Below, one piece after another: positions 17,587-26,055 of a stretch of DNA of 64,000 nucleotides. The position numbers and the translations under genes are program-made. The notes below the pieces were generated by a model. It saw only the letters and a list, made by a program, of their open reading frames with translations, did no database searches and was not told where the DNA came from. Source of the DNA: Corynebacterium parakroppenstedtii. Lineage in GTDB: Bacteria > Actinomycetota > Actinomycetes > Mycobacteriales > Mycobacteriaceae. Location of the stretch: positions 124,001 to 188,000 of the forward strand of contig NZ_JAGSOA010000003.1 of NCBI RefSeq assembly GCF_019754935.1, given 5' to 3'. Position 1 is the stretch's first letter. Every line of letters starts with the position of its first letter.

Positions 17587-19002
17587 TTAGGCGCGCTGAT
17601 AGTCGTCAACATTCACCTGAGGCGTGGGCTGGAGTTTGTCGGCGGGGTTCTTCACGGAAGGATTACGCAGGTTGACGTCCGACTCCATATCCTCCGGAGT
17701 CTCCACGTACGGAATCTCCCCGGACAACACGGCATTGACACGGTTTCTATCAACCGTATGGGTCCAGACGCCCACGACCAGCGTTGCCACAGAATTGCCG
17801 GCGAAGTTGGTCAAAGCCCTCGCCTCGGACATAAAGCGGTCAATACCAGCGATGATTCCAACCCCATCCAACAGCTCAGCCCGGTGTGCCTGCAGTCCAC
17901 CAGCCAACGTTGCTAATCCAGCACCCGAAACGCCGGCAGCACCCTTCGAGGCAATCATCATGAAAACCAAAAGCCCAATTTGCTCACCCAAGTTAAGGGG
18001 TTTGTGCATAGCGTCGGAAATAAAAATCGACGCCATCGTGAGGTAAATTGCCGTGCCATCCAAATTAAACGAATAACCGGTCGGAACAACGATGCCCACG
18101 GTTGATTTATCGACACCTACGTGCTCCATCTTGCGAATCAACGTGGGCAGCGCAGACTCTGACGACGACGTCGCAAAAATGAGGAGGTACTCGCGGGCTA
18201 AATATTTCACTAACTTGAAGATATTGAAACGGGTGAAGGTATAGAGAACCAGACCCAAAACGCCGAAAATGAAAATGACGCAGGTCACATAGAAGCACAG
18301 CATCAACAAAACAAGTTGCTTCACTGCATCGAAACCGGTGGACCCCACAACCCAGGAAATAGCGCCGAATGCACCGACAGGGGCTGTCCACAGGACCATC
18401 ATCAAAACTTTAAAAACAAGCTTTTGAATCTGAGCAATGGCCGATAATAAAGGCTCCCCAGCTCTTCCCATCGACTGGATAGCAAAGCCGCACAGGAGGG
18501 CAATGAACAAGGCCTGAAGAACAGAACCACTGGTCAGTGAAGAGAATAACGTGTCCGGAATAACGGACATAACGAACCCACTCAGTCCATGAGCGGATTC
18601 TTTATTGTTATCGACGAACGACATCCCCGACCCAGCCTCTGGCATAGCCAAGCTCGATCCCGGTTTAACAATATTGCCGACGATGAGTCCTATGGCCAGG
18701 GCAAACGTTGACATGACGATGAAATATACCAACGAAATGGCGCCGGCTCGCCCCACCGAGGCTGCTGCTCGGACAGAACCGATCCCCAGCACAATTGTGC
18801 AGAAGATAACGGGCGCGATCATCATCTTGATCAACGCAACGAAGAGTTTTCCTAATAACTCGAATTTGACCGCCACGTCTGGAGCAACGAGGCCCAGAAT
18901 GACGCCCGCAAGAACGGCAACAATGACAGAGATATAAAGCCAGTGGGACTTATCTTTTTTCTCTTTTTTGGGTTCGACGATCCGAACTGGAGAGGAGCTC
19001 AT
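17587..19002 (-). CDS. Dicarboxylate/amino acid:cation symporter (DAACS family)
   Basis: The 471-residue membrane protein has the DAACS landmarks: FATSSSESALPTLIRKMEHVGV (serine-rich re-entrant loop), GYSFNLDGTAIYLTMASIFI (NxDG substrate and cation site) and MMIASKGAAGVSGAGLATLAG (second hairpin loop). It should carry C4-dicarboxylates or glutamate/aspartate with Na+ or H+; which one is not decidable here. About eight membrane helices are visible from residue 22. The C-terminal 40 residues are polar. An 8-bp inverted repeat lies 34-60 bases upstream. Confidence 0.92.
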   Translation of the reverse strand: MSSSPVRIVEPKKEKKDKSHWLYISVIVAVLAGVILGLVAPDVAVKFELLGKLFVALIKMMIAPVIFCTIVLGIGSVRAAASVGRAGAISLVYFIVMSTFALAIGLIVGNIVKPGSSLAMPEAGSGMSFVDNNKESAHGLSGFVMSVIPDTLFSSLTSGSVLQALFIALLCGFAIQSMGRAGEPLLSAIAQIQKLVFKVLMMVLWTAPVGAFGAISWVVGSTGFDAVKQLVLLMLCFYVTCVIFIFGVLGLVLYTFTRFNIFKLVKYLAREYLLIFATSSSESALPTLIRKMEHVGVDKSTVGIVVPTGYSFNLDGTAIYLTMASIFISDAMHKPLNLGEQIGLLVFMMIASKGAAGVSGAGLATLAGGLQAHRAELLDGVGIIAGIDRFMSEARALTNFAGNSVATLVVGVWTHTVDRNRVNAVLSGEIPYVETPEDMESDVNLRNPSVKNPADKLQPTPQVNVDDYQRA

Positions 19003-19035
19003 GAGCTGAGATGGTACAGCGGGGCTACCCTGTGT

Positions 19036-19062
19036 GGGTAATCATTATCGAAAAGATTACCC
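19036..19062. promoter_or_regulatory. Inverted repeat upstream of the symporter gene
   Basis: GGGTAATC at 19036-19043 and GATTACCC at 19055-19062 are perfect 8-bp arms with 11 bases between. They lie in the 84-base gap upstream of the symporter start and after the cupin gene. An operator is likelier than a terminator because no T-run follows. Confidence 0.45.
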
Positions 19063-19086
19063 CCGAACCAGAACACCCGGCTGCCA

Positions 19087-19524
19087 CTAAGTGAGGGATT
19101 GATACTCCTCGTCCGAGACGGGCTCCAACCACTCATTGCTGGTCTCCTCCCCAGGCGCCGAGATGGCGATATGGGAAAACCAGCTATCCGCCTTAGCGCC
19201 GTGCCAATGCTTCACATTCGGCGGAATGACCACTGTGGAACCTTCCGTCATGCTGACGGCGAGCTTGCCCTCTTCCTGGTACCAGCCTTCTCCCGCGGTG
19301 CACATCAAGATCTGGCCACCGCCGCGACGGGCGTGGTGGATATGCCAGTTATTCCTGCATCCGGGTTCAAAGGTCACATTGGCGATCCCCAAGCCCGCCT
19401 CATCAAGCTGGGCGATGGGTTGTAAAAATGACTTCCCGACGAAGTATTCGGCGAATGCGTCATTGGAATCACCCGTGCCAAACTTATTGACTTTGTCGAA
19501 TTCATCTTTACTCGTGATTTTCAT
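19087..19524 (-). CDS. Cupin-domain protein
   Basis: The 145-residue single-domain cupin has metal-ligand motif 1, NNWHIHHARRGGGQILMCTAGEGWYQEEG, at about residues 60-87 and motif 2, VVIPPNVKHWHGAKADSWFSHIAI, at about 98-121. The start is two bases after the carboxymuconolactone decarboxylase stop, so the pair is one transcript. Such cupin plus CMD pairs occur next to oxidoreductases or quinone- and aldehyde-responsive regulators. The substrate is unknown; a quercetinase-like or isomerase role is possible. Confidence 0.88.
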   Translation of the reverse strand: MKITSKDEFDKVNKFGTGDSNDAFAEYFVGKSFLQPIAQLDEAGLGIANVTFEPGCRNNWHIHHARRGGGQILMCTAGEGWYQEEGKLAVSMTEGSTVVIPPNVKHWHGAKADSWFSHIAISAPGEETSNEWLEPVSDEEYQSLT

Positions 19525-19526
19525 GT

Positions 19527-20357
19527 TTATGACTCCTTATCGTCATTTTCTGCAGTTTTGTCTTCTGCAACGTCACTTTTCGTCTGGCTATTAATCGCGG
19601 CCAGGGCATTAAGGCTCCTTGGGAAACCAATCCAGGGCACGCAAACCGCCAGAGCACCCAAGAGAATTGCGCGATCATTCCCCACTGCGAGGTTCCCCGA
19701 AACATGGGCCCGAGCTTGTGGGTCACAGCCACCCAAGGAAATGATGGCCACCCACGTCAACAATTCCCGGTCAGCAAGACTTAGCGCTTTCCGGGTGTAC
19801 GTATCACCGAAACAATAGGCTGACAAAGCATCTTGAATGAAACTCTCATCCTCGGGTGCATTCTCACGCATTGCGTCGATTCCATCGCCAAACATTGCTT
19901 TCTGCGCGGCAATTCCCTTGGCCAGGCGATCATGCTCGGTCACGGTCGATTGGACACTAACGGGAGCGTCGACAAGTTTGTCTAGCTCCTCTAATCCGTG
20001 CCGGGCGCGACTGATCCCAACGTAGGACGCTATTTGGTGGAAAACTTCCTGTAGCTCTTCCGCTGCAACACCTAGATGAAGGCCTGCCCACAATAATGCA
20101 GATAGTTCACCGCCACCACTCGCCGACACGCACGCCACACTGACCAAGATCTTACGTCGGTCATCGAGTCCACTGGCAGGCCACATCTCGCCAAAGGCAA
20201 ACCGGCCGGTGATCTGGTTAAACTCCTCGCTCACCCGTGCTGAGGAGCCCAGTGACGAATAGTCGTGGTCGAAGACTTCACGAAAGACGTCGGGTATGGA
20301 TCGATCGGTATGACGTGGATCTGGCTGTTCGTCTGCATCTCGTTGTGAAGCTGACAT
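19527..20357 (-). CDS. Carboxymuconolactone decarboxylase family protein (two CMD domains)
   Basis: The 276-residue protein contains two AhpD/CMD-like helical domains, about residues 30-130 (FGEMWPASGLDDRRKILVSVACVSASGGGELSALLWAGLHLGVAAEELQEVFHQIASYVG) and 150-250 (YCFGDTYTRKALSLADRELLTWVAIISLGGCDPQARAHVSGNLAVGNDRAILLGAL). The first domain lacks the CxxC of AhpD, so peroxidase activity is not supported. The C-terminal 25 residues are low complexity. GGAGG lies five bases before the ATG. The gene is divergent from the TetR gene and shares a strong palindrome with it. Confidence 0.85.
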   Translation of the reverse strand: MSASQRDADEQPDPRHTDRSIPDVFREVFDHDYSSLGSSARVSEEFNQITGRFAFGEMWPASGLDDRRKILVSVACVSASGGGELSALLWAGLHLGVAAEELQEVFHQIASYVGISRARHGLEELDKLVDAPVSVQSTVTEHDRLAKGIAAQKAMFGDGIDAMRENAPEDESFIQDALSAYCFGDTYTRKALSLADRELLTWVAIISLGGCDPQARAHVSGNLAVGNDRAILLGALAVCVPWIGFPRSLNALAAINSQTKSDVAEDKTAENDDKES

Positions 20358-20439
20358 GGTGACCTCCTATCACGTGGTGCCAGTCATATTCACACGAAGC
20401 CCCCTCATGCACAATGAACAGAAAGGGTGTAATTGTCGA

Positions 20440-20472
20440 ATAATCAACACTCTATGCCGAAGTGGTGATTAT
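20440..20472. promoter_or_regulatory. Probable TetR operator between divergent genes
   Basis: The arms ATAATCAACACT (20440-20451) and AGTGGTGATTAT (20461-20472) pair at 11 of 12 positions around a 9-base centre. The site lies between the CMD/cupin operon and the TetR gene, 25 bases before the TetR start, which fits autoregulation plus control of the operon. Confidence 0.7.
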
Positions 20473-20496
20473 CCACCTGGCGATGATGGAGGCACG

Positions 20497-21117
20497 ATGA
20501 CCAACACTGCCGAACGCGACGATTCGCGTGACAGCTCTACAGAGCAGGGCCGTCCCCAGGGCCGTGTCGATCGTCGTGTTGCCAAAACACAGGCGGCTAT
20601 ACATCGTGCGTTAGAAGAGCTCGTCTGCGAAAAACCTCCGCATCGAATTACTGTTGCGGAAATTACCCGGCGCACAAATATTCACCGGAAAACCTTTTAC
20701 TTGCATTACAACTCGGTGGAGGAACTCTTCCGCGAGGAATTGGAATCAATGAAGCAAGACTATGCAGAGACTATTGATTCAATTCCTCCAACAATGACTA
20801 TTGCCAACATCAACCGCGTATTTTTCGACTTCGCCACGCGGCAAGGGCCTTTATTCGAACAGCTCGTGGTGTCCCCCGAATATCGGCACTATGCCGAACG
20901 TTTCTTCGACATGAATCTCGTCCATAACCGGGCGCGGCATAATCCGTATGCGCATCTGTCCCGTGAACAGCAAAACACCATCAATACTTTTCTAGTAGCC
21001 GGCACATTGGACATGTACCGCCAGTGGATTGCCGATGGTAAAACAATGCCCCTCGATGAGCTGATCACGCTCAGCACACAGTTGCTCAGCCATGGCGCAG
21101 CTCAATTTCGGGATTGA
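20497..21117 (+). CDS. TetR/AcrR-family transcriptional regulator
   Basis: The ATG at 20497 has GGAGG five bases upstream and gives 206 residues. The DNA-binding domain spans about residues 25-75 (RRVAKTQAAIHRALEELVCEKPPHRITVAEITRRTNIHRKTFYLHYNSVEELF), with the recognition helix in the last third. The C-terminal ligand domain resembles the TetR_C_8/DhaS-like group. It probably represses the divergent CMD and cupin genes; the inducer is unknown. A longer reading starting at 20356 would overlap the CMD gene and is rejected. Confidence 0.88.
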   Translation: MTNTAERDDSRDSSTEQGRPQGRVDRRVAKTQAAIHRALEELVCEKPPHRITVAEITRRTNIHRKTFYLHYNSVEELFREELESMKQDYAETIDSIPPTMTIANINRVFFDFATRQGPLFEQLVVSPEYRHYAERFFDMNLVHNRARHNPYAHLSREQQNTINTFLVAGTLDMYRQWIADGKTMPLDELITLSTQLLSHGAAQFRD

Positions 21118-21122
21118 TGGGT

Positions 21123-23420
21123 TTAAACGGCTGCATCCTCGGCGACGCCGGCGCGACGAATCATCCAGGCATACTCAAATGCGGTCTGTTTCCACTGCTC
21201 ATAGCGACCTGACACGCCTCCGTGGCCCGCAATCATTTCGGTTTTCAGACAGACGTCGGCCCCTGGAATAGTCGCGCGAATCTTAGCAACCCACTTGGCC
21301 GGTTCCACATACAGCACTCGCGTATCGTTCAGGCTGGTCAACGCGAGAATCGGCGGATACGTGTTGTCGGCCGACACGTTGTCATACGGGGCATATGACG
21401 CCATGTAGTCGTACACCTCGGGATCGTGGAGGGGGTCGCCCCACTCATCCCATTCGATCACGGTCAACGGAAGCTCCGGCATGAGGATCGACGTCAAGGG
21501 ATCCACAAATGGGACGACGGCTTCGATCCCAGAGAACCGGTCTCCTGCCATATTCGCGACGGCACCCATCAACAGGCCACCGGCCGATCCCCCGAGCGCA
21601 ACCATGTGTTTGTTGTCGGTCACGTTCCTGCTGATCAAGTCATCAGCAACGTCAATGAAGTCGTAGAACGTGTTCTTCTTGGCCAGCGTTTTGCCGTTGT
21701 CGTACCAGGATCGGCCCATCTCTCCGCCACCTCGGACATGCGCGATGGCGAACACGATGCCTCTATCGAGTAACGACAGCCGGGCGATCGAAAACGCGGG
21801 GTCCATCGAAGCTTCATAGGATCCGTAGCCATAGAGAATCGTCGGGTGTGGGCCGCCGGTGGGTAGTCCGTCGGAATCTGTCTTCCCCTCGAGACCTGCT
21901 CGGTAGATCAACGAGACCGGAACTTTCGCACCGTCCCGCGCTGTCGTCCACATCCGGCGTGCGACGTAGTCAGACGGGTCATATCCGCCCTTCACGATCC
22001 GCTGCTTGCGCACCAACCGCTCGCCCGTCGCCAAGTCGTAGTCAAAAACCAGGCCGGGCGTCACAAAGGACTCATAGGCCATGCGGATATACGGGGATTC
22101 CCACTCCGCATTTCCCCCGGTACCGGCGCTGTAGAGTTCCTCATCAAAATCGATAGGCTCGAGATTCCCGACGGTGCCGTCGGCAAACGAGAAAAGCCCC
22201 AACTTGTTAATGGCGTTCTCGCGATAGCCCACGACCATGTTCTGCGCGAACACATCCATTCCCTCGATGCGACGGCCTTGCTTGTGCGGGATCACAACGT
22301 CCAGGTCGTCCAGGCTGGTCAGCGGCGCGGCACTGGACATGCCGAGCTCAAAGTCCGCGCCATGCGCGTTATGCAGCACAATCCAGCGGTCGTCCCCACC
22401 GATAACGGCATGATCAACGTCATATTGCACACCCGTGTGCCGAGGCAGGATGCACTGCAATTCACCTGTCACACGCTGGGGGTGAACCGTTTTCGACTTC
22501 CCGTCACCAGTGACCCCCAGGTCCAGGAACCACACTTCGGAGGTGACTTTGGATCCGACTTCGACAAAAAGGTACTTCTCCGAGCGGGTTGTTCCGCACC
22601 CGACCCAGAAGCGCTCGTCGTCCTCACGGAATATGCATACGTCCTGGTCCGTTGGGGTGCCGACTCGGTGACGCCAGACCTCGTTCGGGCGCCAGGAATC
22701 GTCGACACGCTCGTAAAATAACCACTCCGAACCGACCCAGGTGGCTCCATATCCGATGCCGTCGATGGCGTCGTCTAGGAGTTCGCCTGTCCGGAGATCC
22801 TTAATGCGCAGGTCAAACCGCTCGTCGCCCGTCGTATCTGTGGAATATGCCAAGTAGTTTCCGTCCACCGAAACACTCGACGCACCGAGCGAAAAGAACT
22901 CCGCCCCTTCGGCCAGGACATTGGAATCAAGAATGATCTGTTCATTCTCGGGCGCGGACTCAGCATCAATCGCCGGCGGAGTCCAATCCTTCGTTTTGTC
23001 CCCCGTCGAGGACGCCGGAACGCGGCACGATACCCCGTAGCTCTTCCCCTCGAGGCTGCGGCCGTAATACCACCAATCCCCCGAGCGAACCGGAACGGAC
23101 AAATCCGTCTCCTGCGTCCTGCTTTTAATCTCGTGGAAAATCGAATCCTGCAAAGGAGCTAAATCACGCGTCCGGGCCTCCGTGTACTCATTTTCAGCCC
23201 GGAGATAAACCAAAGTCTCAGGGCTTTCCTTATCCCTCAGCCATTCATAATTATCGACGACGTCATGCCCGTGATGCGAGCGCGTCGTCGGATGAATATG
23301 CGCCGTCGGAGGGATCGGCGTGCCCGAGGAAGTGTACTGGAGGGAGCCCTCGTCGGGGCCCGTGGAGGCTACGTTGCGCGGTGGGTGAGTTGCGTTATGA
23401 GCATCATCAACGTGAGACAT
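21123..23420 (-). CDS. ptrB: Oligopeptidase B / prolyl oligopeptidase family (S9)
   Basis: The protein has an N-terminal seven-bladed propeller (about residues 60-480), beginning DNYEWLRDKESPETLVYLRAENEY, and a C-terminal alpha/beta hydrolase. The catalytic Ser is in MVALGGSAGGLLMGAV (about 612), Asp in TSLNDTRVLYVEPAKW (about 699) and His in MIAGHGGVSGRYEQW (about 733). Oligopeptidase B cleaves short peptides after Arg or Lys in the cytosol. The ATG at 23420 (MSHVDDAH) is preferred over 23456, which would add 12 residues. No signal peptide is present. Confidence 0.9.
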   Translation of the reverse strand: MSHVDDAHNATHPPRNVASTGPDEGSLQYTSSGTPIPPTAHIHPTTRSHHGHDVVDNYEWLRDKESPETLVYLRAENEYTEARTRDLAPLQDSIFHEIKSRTQETDLSVPVRSGDWWYYGRSLEGKSYGVSCRVPASSTGDKTKDWTPPAIDAESAPENEQIILDSNVLAEGAEFFSLGASSVSVDGNYLAYSTDTTGDERFDLRIKDLRTGELLDDAIDGIGYGATWVGSEWLFYERVDDSWRPNEVWRHRVGTPTDQDVCIFREDDERFWVGCGTTRSEKYLFVEVGSKVTSEVWFLDLGVTGDGKSKTVHPQRVTGELQCILPRHTGVQYDVDHAVIGGDDRWIVLHNAHGADFELGMSSAAPLTSLDDLDVVIPHKQGRRIEGMDVFAQNMVVGYRENAINKLGLFSFADGTVGNLEPIDFDEELYSAGTGGNAEWESPYIRMAYESFVTPGLVFDYDLATGERLVRKQRIVKGGYDPSDYVARRMWTTARDGAKVPVSLIYRAGLEGKTDSDGLPTGGPHPTILYGYGSYEASMDPAFSIARLSLLDRGIVFAIAHVRGGGEMGRSWYDNGKTLAKKNTFYDFIDVADDLISRNVTDNKHMVALGGSAGGLLMGAVANMAGDRFSGIEAVVPFVDPLTSILMPELPLTVIEWDEWGDPLHDPEVYDYMASYAPYDNVSADNTYPPILALTSLNDTRVLYVEPAKWVAKIRATIPGADVCLKTEMIAGHGGVSGRYEQWKQTAFEYAWMIRRAGVAEDAAV

Positions 23421-23524
23421 AGCCACTACCCTACTGTTCGGCCCGGACACGATCATGTGATGGCGTCGAAAAGTAGGATTGATCTGCGCGTATAGCGTGC
23501 CCGACGGGTCTTAAGTTGACGGTC

Positions 23525-24418
23525 TTACGCTGACGGGCCGATCCAGTCGGCGAACTTCAATCCCGACACGCGTTCGTAGGCTTCCACGTACTTGTCGCGG
23601 GTGGCCTCGACGATCGAGCCTGGTAGCGCTGGTGGTTGTACGCCGGATTCGCGGGACCAGCCCGACTTCGGGCCGATCAACCAGTTACGCAGGTACTGCT
23701 TGTCGAAGCTGGGTTGGCGGTGGCCCTCCCGGTAGCCTTCCTTGGGCCAGTACCGCGACGAATCGGGCGTGAGCACCTCATCCGCCAATTTCACGTTTCC
23801 GTCAGCGTCCACGCCGAACTCAAACTTGGTGTCGGCCAGGATCAGGCCACCCTCGTCGGCAATAGCAGCTGCTTGAGAATAAAGCGACAGTGCTGCGTCG
23901 CGGATAGTTTCCGCGCGACGCTCCCCCAGGTGCTCGAGAACGTAGTCATAATCGACGTTCTCGTCGTGGCTGCCGAACTCCGCCTTCGTCGCCGGAGTGA
24001 AAATGGGTTCCGGAAGCTTCGAGCCCTCAACTAGGCCCTCGGGAAGCTCGATGCCGCAGACCCGGCCGGTCTCGTTGTATTCCTTCAGACCCGAGCCGGT
24101 CAGATATCCCCGGGCAACGCACTCGAAAGGAATCATCTTGAGCTTTTCGCAGACTAAGGCGCGGCCCAACGCTTCCTCTGGAATCCGCTCATCATCAACG
24201 GGGCCAACCAAATGGTTCGGCATATCGAGCTGCTCGAAAAAGAACGTGCTCATTGCCGTAAGGATTCTGCCCTTATCCGGTATTTGGGTATCCAGAATAT
24301 AGTCGAACGCAGAAACACGATCCGACGCCACCATCAACAAAGTGTCGTCGTCAATTTCATAATTTTCGCGAACCTTTCCCGCGGAAAGGTGCTCATATGA
24401 AGAGAGTTCAGGGCGCAT
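23525..24418 (-). CDS. purC: Phosphoribosylaminoimidazole-succinocarboxamide synthase (SAICAR synthetase)
   Basis: PurC couples CAIR to aspartate with ATP. The ATG at 24418 is chosen because the family begins [21 protein letters not shown]; an upstream ATG at 24460 would add 14 unlikely residues. The 297-residue product contains [52 protein letters not shown] and [13 protein letters not shown], the conserved substrate and ATP motifs. The extended C-terminal part ([29 protein letters not shown]) is typical of the longer actinobacterial and yeast type. Confidence 0.96.
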   Translation of the reverse strand: MRPELSSYEHLSAGKVRENYEIDDDTLLMVASDRVSAFDYILDTQIPDKGRILTAMSTFFFEQLDMPNHLVGPVDDERIPEEALGRALVCEKLKMIPFECVARGYLTGSGLKEYNETGRVCGIELPEGLVEGSKLPEPIFTPATKAEFGSHDENVDYDYVLEHLGERRAETIRDAALSLYSQAAAIADEGGLILADTKFEFGVDADGNVKLADEVLTPDSSRYWPKEGYREGHRQPSFDKQYLRNWLIGPKSGWSRESGVQPPALPGSIVEATRDKYVEAYERVSGLKFADWIGPSA

Positions 24419-24532
24419 GGCCCGGTATGTTACTCCCCTGAACCCGAAAACCCGATTCATAACCCCACAATGGCGATTTACCGCGCTGTGCAGCGACGAC
24501 CTCTCACCGGTTAACTGCTAACGGATAAACCG

Positions 24533-25954
24533 CTAACCGATTAACCGCGTAGCTCGGGCCACATCGGGAAGAGCGAGAACTAACGCCAGCCGCCACGTGC
24601 CAAAATCGTGGCCGCCGGGAACCTCACGAAATGACGAGTCGATTCCAGCGCTCTGAGCCAACCCATTCATATACTTCAGATCCCGAACGGACGACTTGTC
24701 AGACTGGCCGGCAACAAAGACACCTTTAGTCCCCGTGAATCTTCTTCTCTTTAGGATATCTTCCGGATTAACCCGTAGATAAGCATTGAGGTTCCCACCG
24801 AAATACGTATCCGCGTTTCCTTTGGCCGACATGGTCCCCGGGGTGCGGTCGCCCGAAAAATCAAGGAAATAACGGTACGGCTCCGGATTGTTCACGATGG
24901 CCTGAAGCGCACATGTTCCGCCATAGCTCAGGCCACCGATGGCCCACTGGGTCGGATCATTGGATACTTGAAAATACTTTTGTATTTGTTGCGGAACGTC
25001 AGTGTCCATATAGGTCTGCACTTTGGCTTTCTTTGTATCAAAGCACCCTAAATCCTCATCATCATTACCGGCCGTATTAATCGCCACAACCACGGGAGCT
25101 AAACCGTGGTGGACGCGCTCAAAATGATGCAGGGTCTGGCCCGCGTTGCCGATCTCAAACCACTGCGATGGGGACCCCGGCAAGCCATTCATCAGCACAA
25201 CGACCGGCAACAGTGGCCGTGGATTCGCGAAATAGGCCGGTGGTAAATACACCTGAGATTCCGTCGTCTGAAAATGAGATACCGGCGACGGGATCATAAA
25301 GGTAACAAGCACACCCTTATTCCGTGGTGAAACCCCATTCCATGCCCCGGCAATCGTGCTGCCCTGAGGAGGGGTGAAGGGAGTCGATGTTCCCTTGACA
25401 TCGGCATATTGGGCGGTGGTGTACGGCTCCTTGCCAACCAGAGAATCGACCGACGGATACAGAGCAAAACTATTATTCACTACATTGACGCACGCGACAG
25501 TGCCACAGACGAACGCAGCACACGCCCCAACAATGCGGAGCACTGACTTCCACCTGATCGACGCCCACCGTTGCGAAAAACTGGCACGCGGCTTCGACGA
25601 ACGCGGCCCCGTCGCACGCATCCTCTTGAACCAGGGCACCAACCGGGTTTGACCCCGCGCGCAATAGGGTCCAATCGCCAGGCCAATCAAAACAATGAGG
25701 GCCCAGCCTGCGACATACACACCAATAGCGGTTCCGCCACCGAACGGCTTCCAGGTCTTTTCCAGGACCAGCCACACTAAGGCGGTTACCGTCGTCACGC
25801 TGCCAAGCAATACACATGCCAGGCGGGTGGCATAACAGGAGCTGCGGGCGCGTGCCGTCGATACGAAGAAGAAAGCCCACACCAGAATGATGACAACACC
25901 ATTGACTAATGAGGGCATCGTCCCCACGAGGGGAATGTCTCCAAGAATATGCAC
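24533..25954 (-). CDS. Membrane-anchored esterase (Esterase D / antigen 85-like alpha/beta hydrolase)
   Basis: The 473-residue protein begins with about four membrane helices (residues 14-32, 44-66, 78-99 and 145-165). A soluble alpha/beta hydrolase domain outside the membrane follows. The nucleophile Ser is in WAIGGLSYGGTCALQAI, and the His is probably in EVPGGHDFGTWRLAL near the C-terminus. VYLPPAYFANPRPLLPVVVLMNGLPGSPSQW is the usual strand plus oxyanion-loop segment. The domain belongs with Esterase D and mycolyltransferase-like folds, but no mycolate-specific motif can be claimed. It interrupts the purC-purB interval in the same direction. Confidence 0.85.
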   Translation of the reverse strand: MHILGDIPLVGTMPSLVNGVVIILVWAFFFVSTARARSSCYATRLACVLLGSVTTVTALVWLVLEKTWKPFGGGTAIGVYVAGWALIVLIGLAIGPYCARGQTRLVPWFKRMRATGPRSSKPRASFSQRWASIRWKSVLRIVGACAAFVCGTVACVNVVNNSFALYPSVDSLVGKEPYTTAQYADVKGTSTPFTPPQGSTIAGAWNGVSPRNKGVLVTFMIPSPVSHFQTTESQVYLPPAYFANPRPLLPVVVLMNGLPGSPSQWFEIGNAGQTLHHFERVHHGLAPVVVAINTAGNDDEDLGCFDTKKAKVQTYMDTDVPQQIQKYFQVSNDPTQWAIGGLSYGGTCALQAIVNNPEPYRYFLDFSGDRTPGTMSAKGNADTYFGGNLNAYLRVNPEDILKRRRFTGTKGVFVAGQSDKSSVRDLKYMNGLAQSAGIDSSFREVPGGHDFGTWRLALVLALPDVARATRLIG

Positions 25955-26055
25955 CGGCCCATCATACGGTCGCGCCGCACAGAATGGCTGGCCATACAGC
26001 AGTGTTCCGCCGAGTGGCTAACCGTGCGATGAGCTGGGCGGGCAATGGTCACGCT

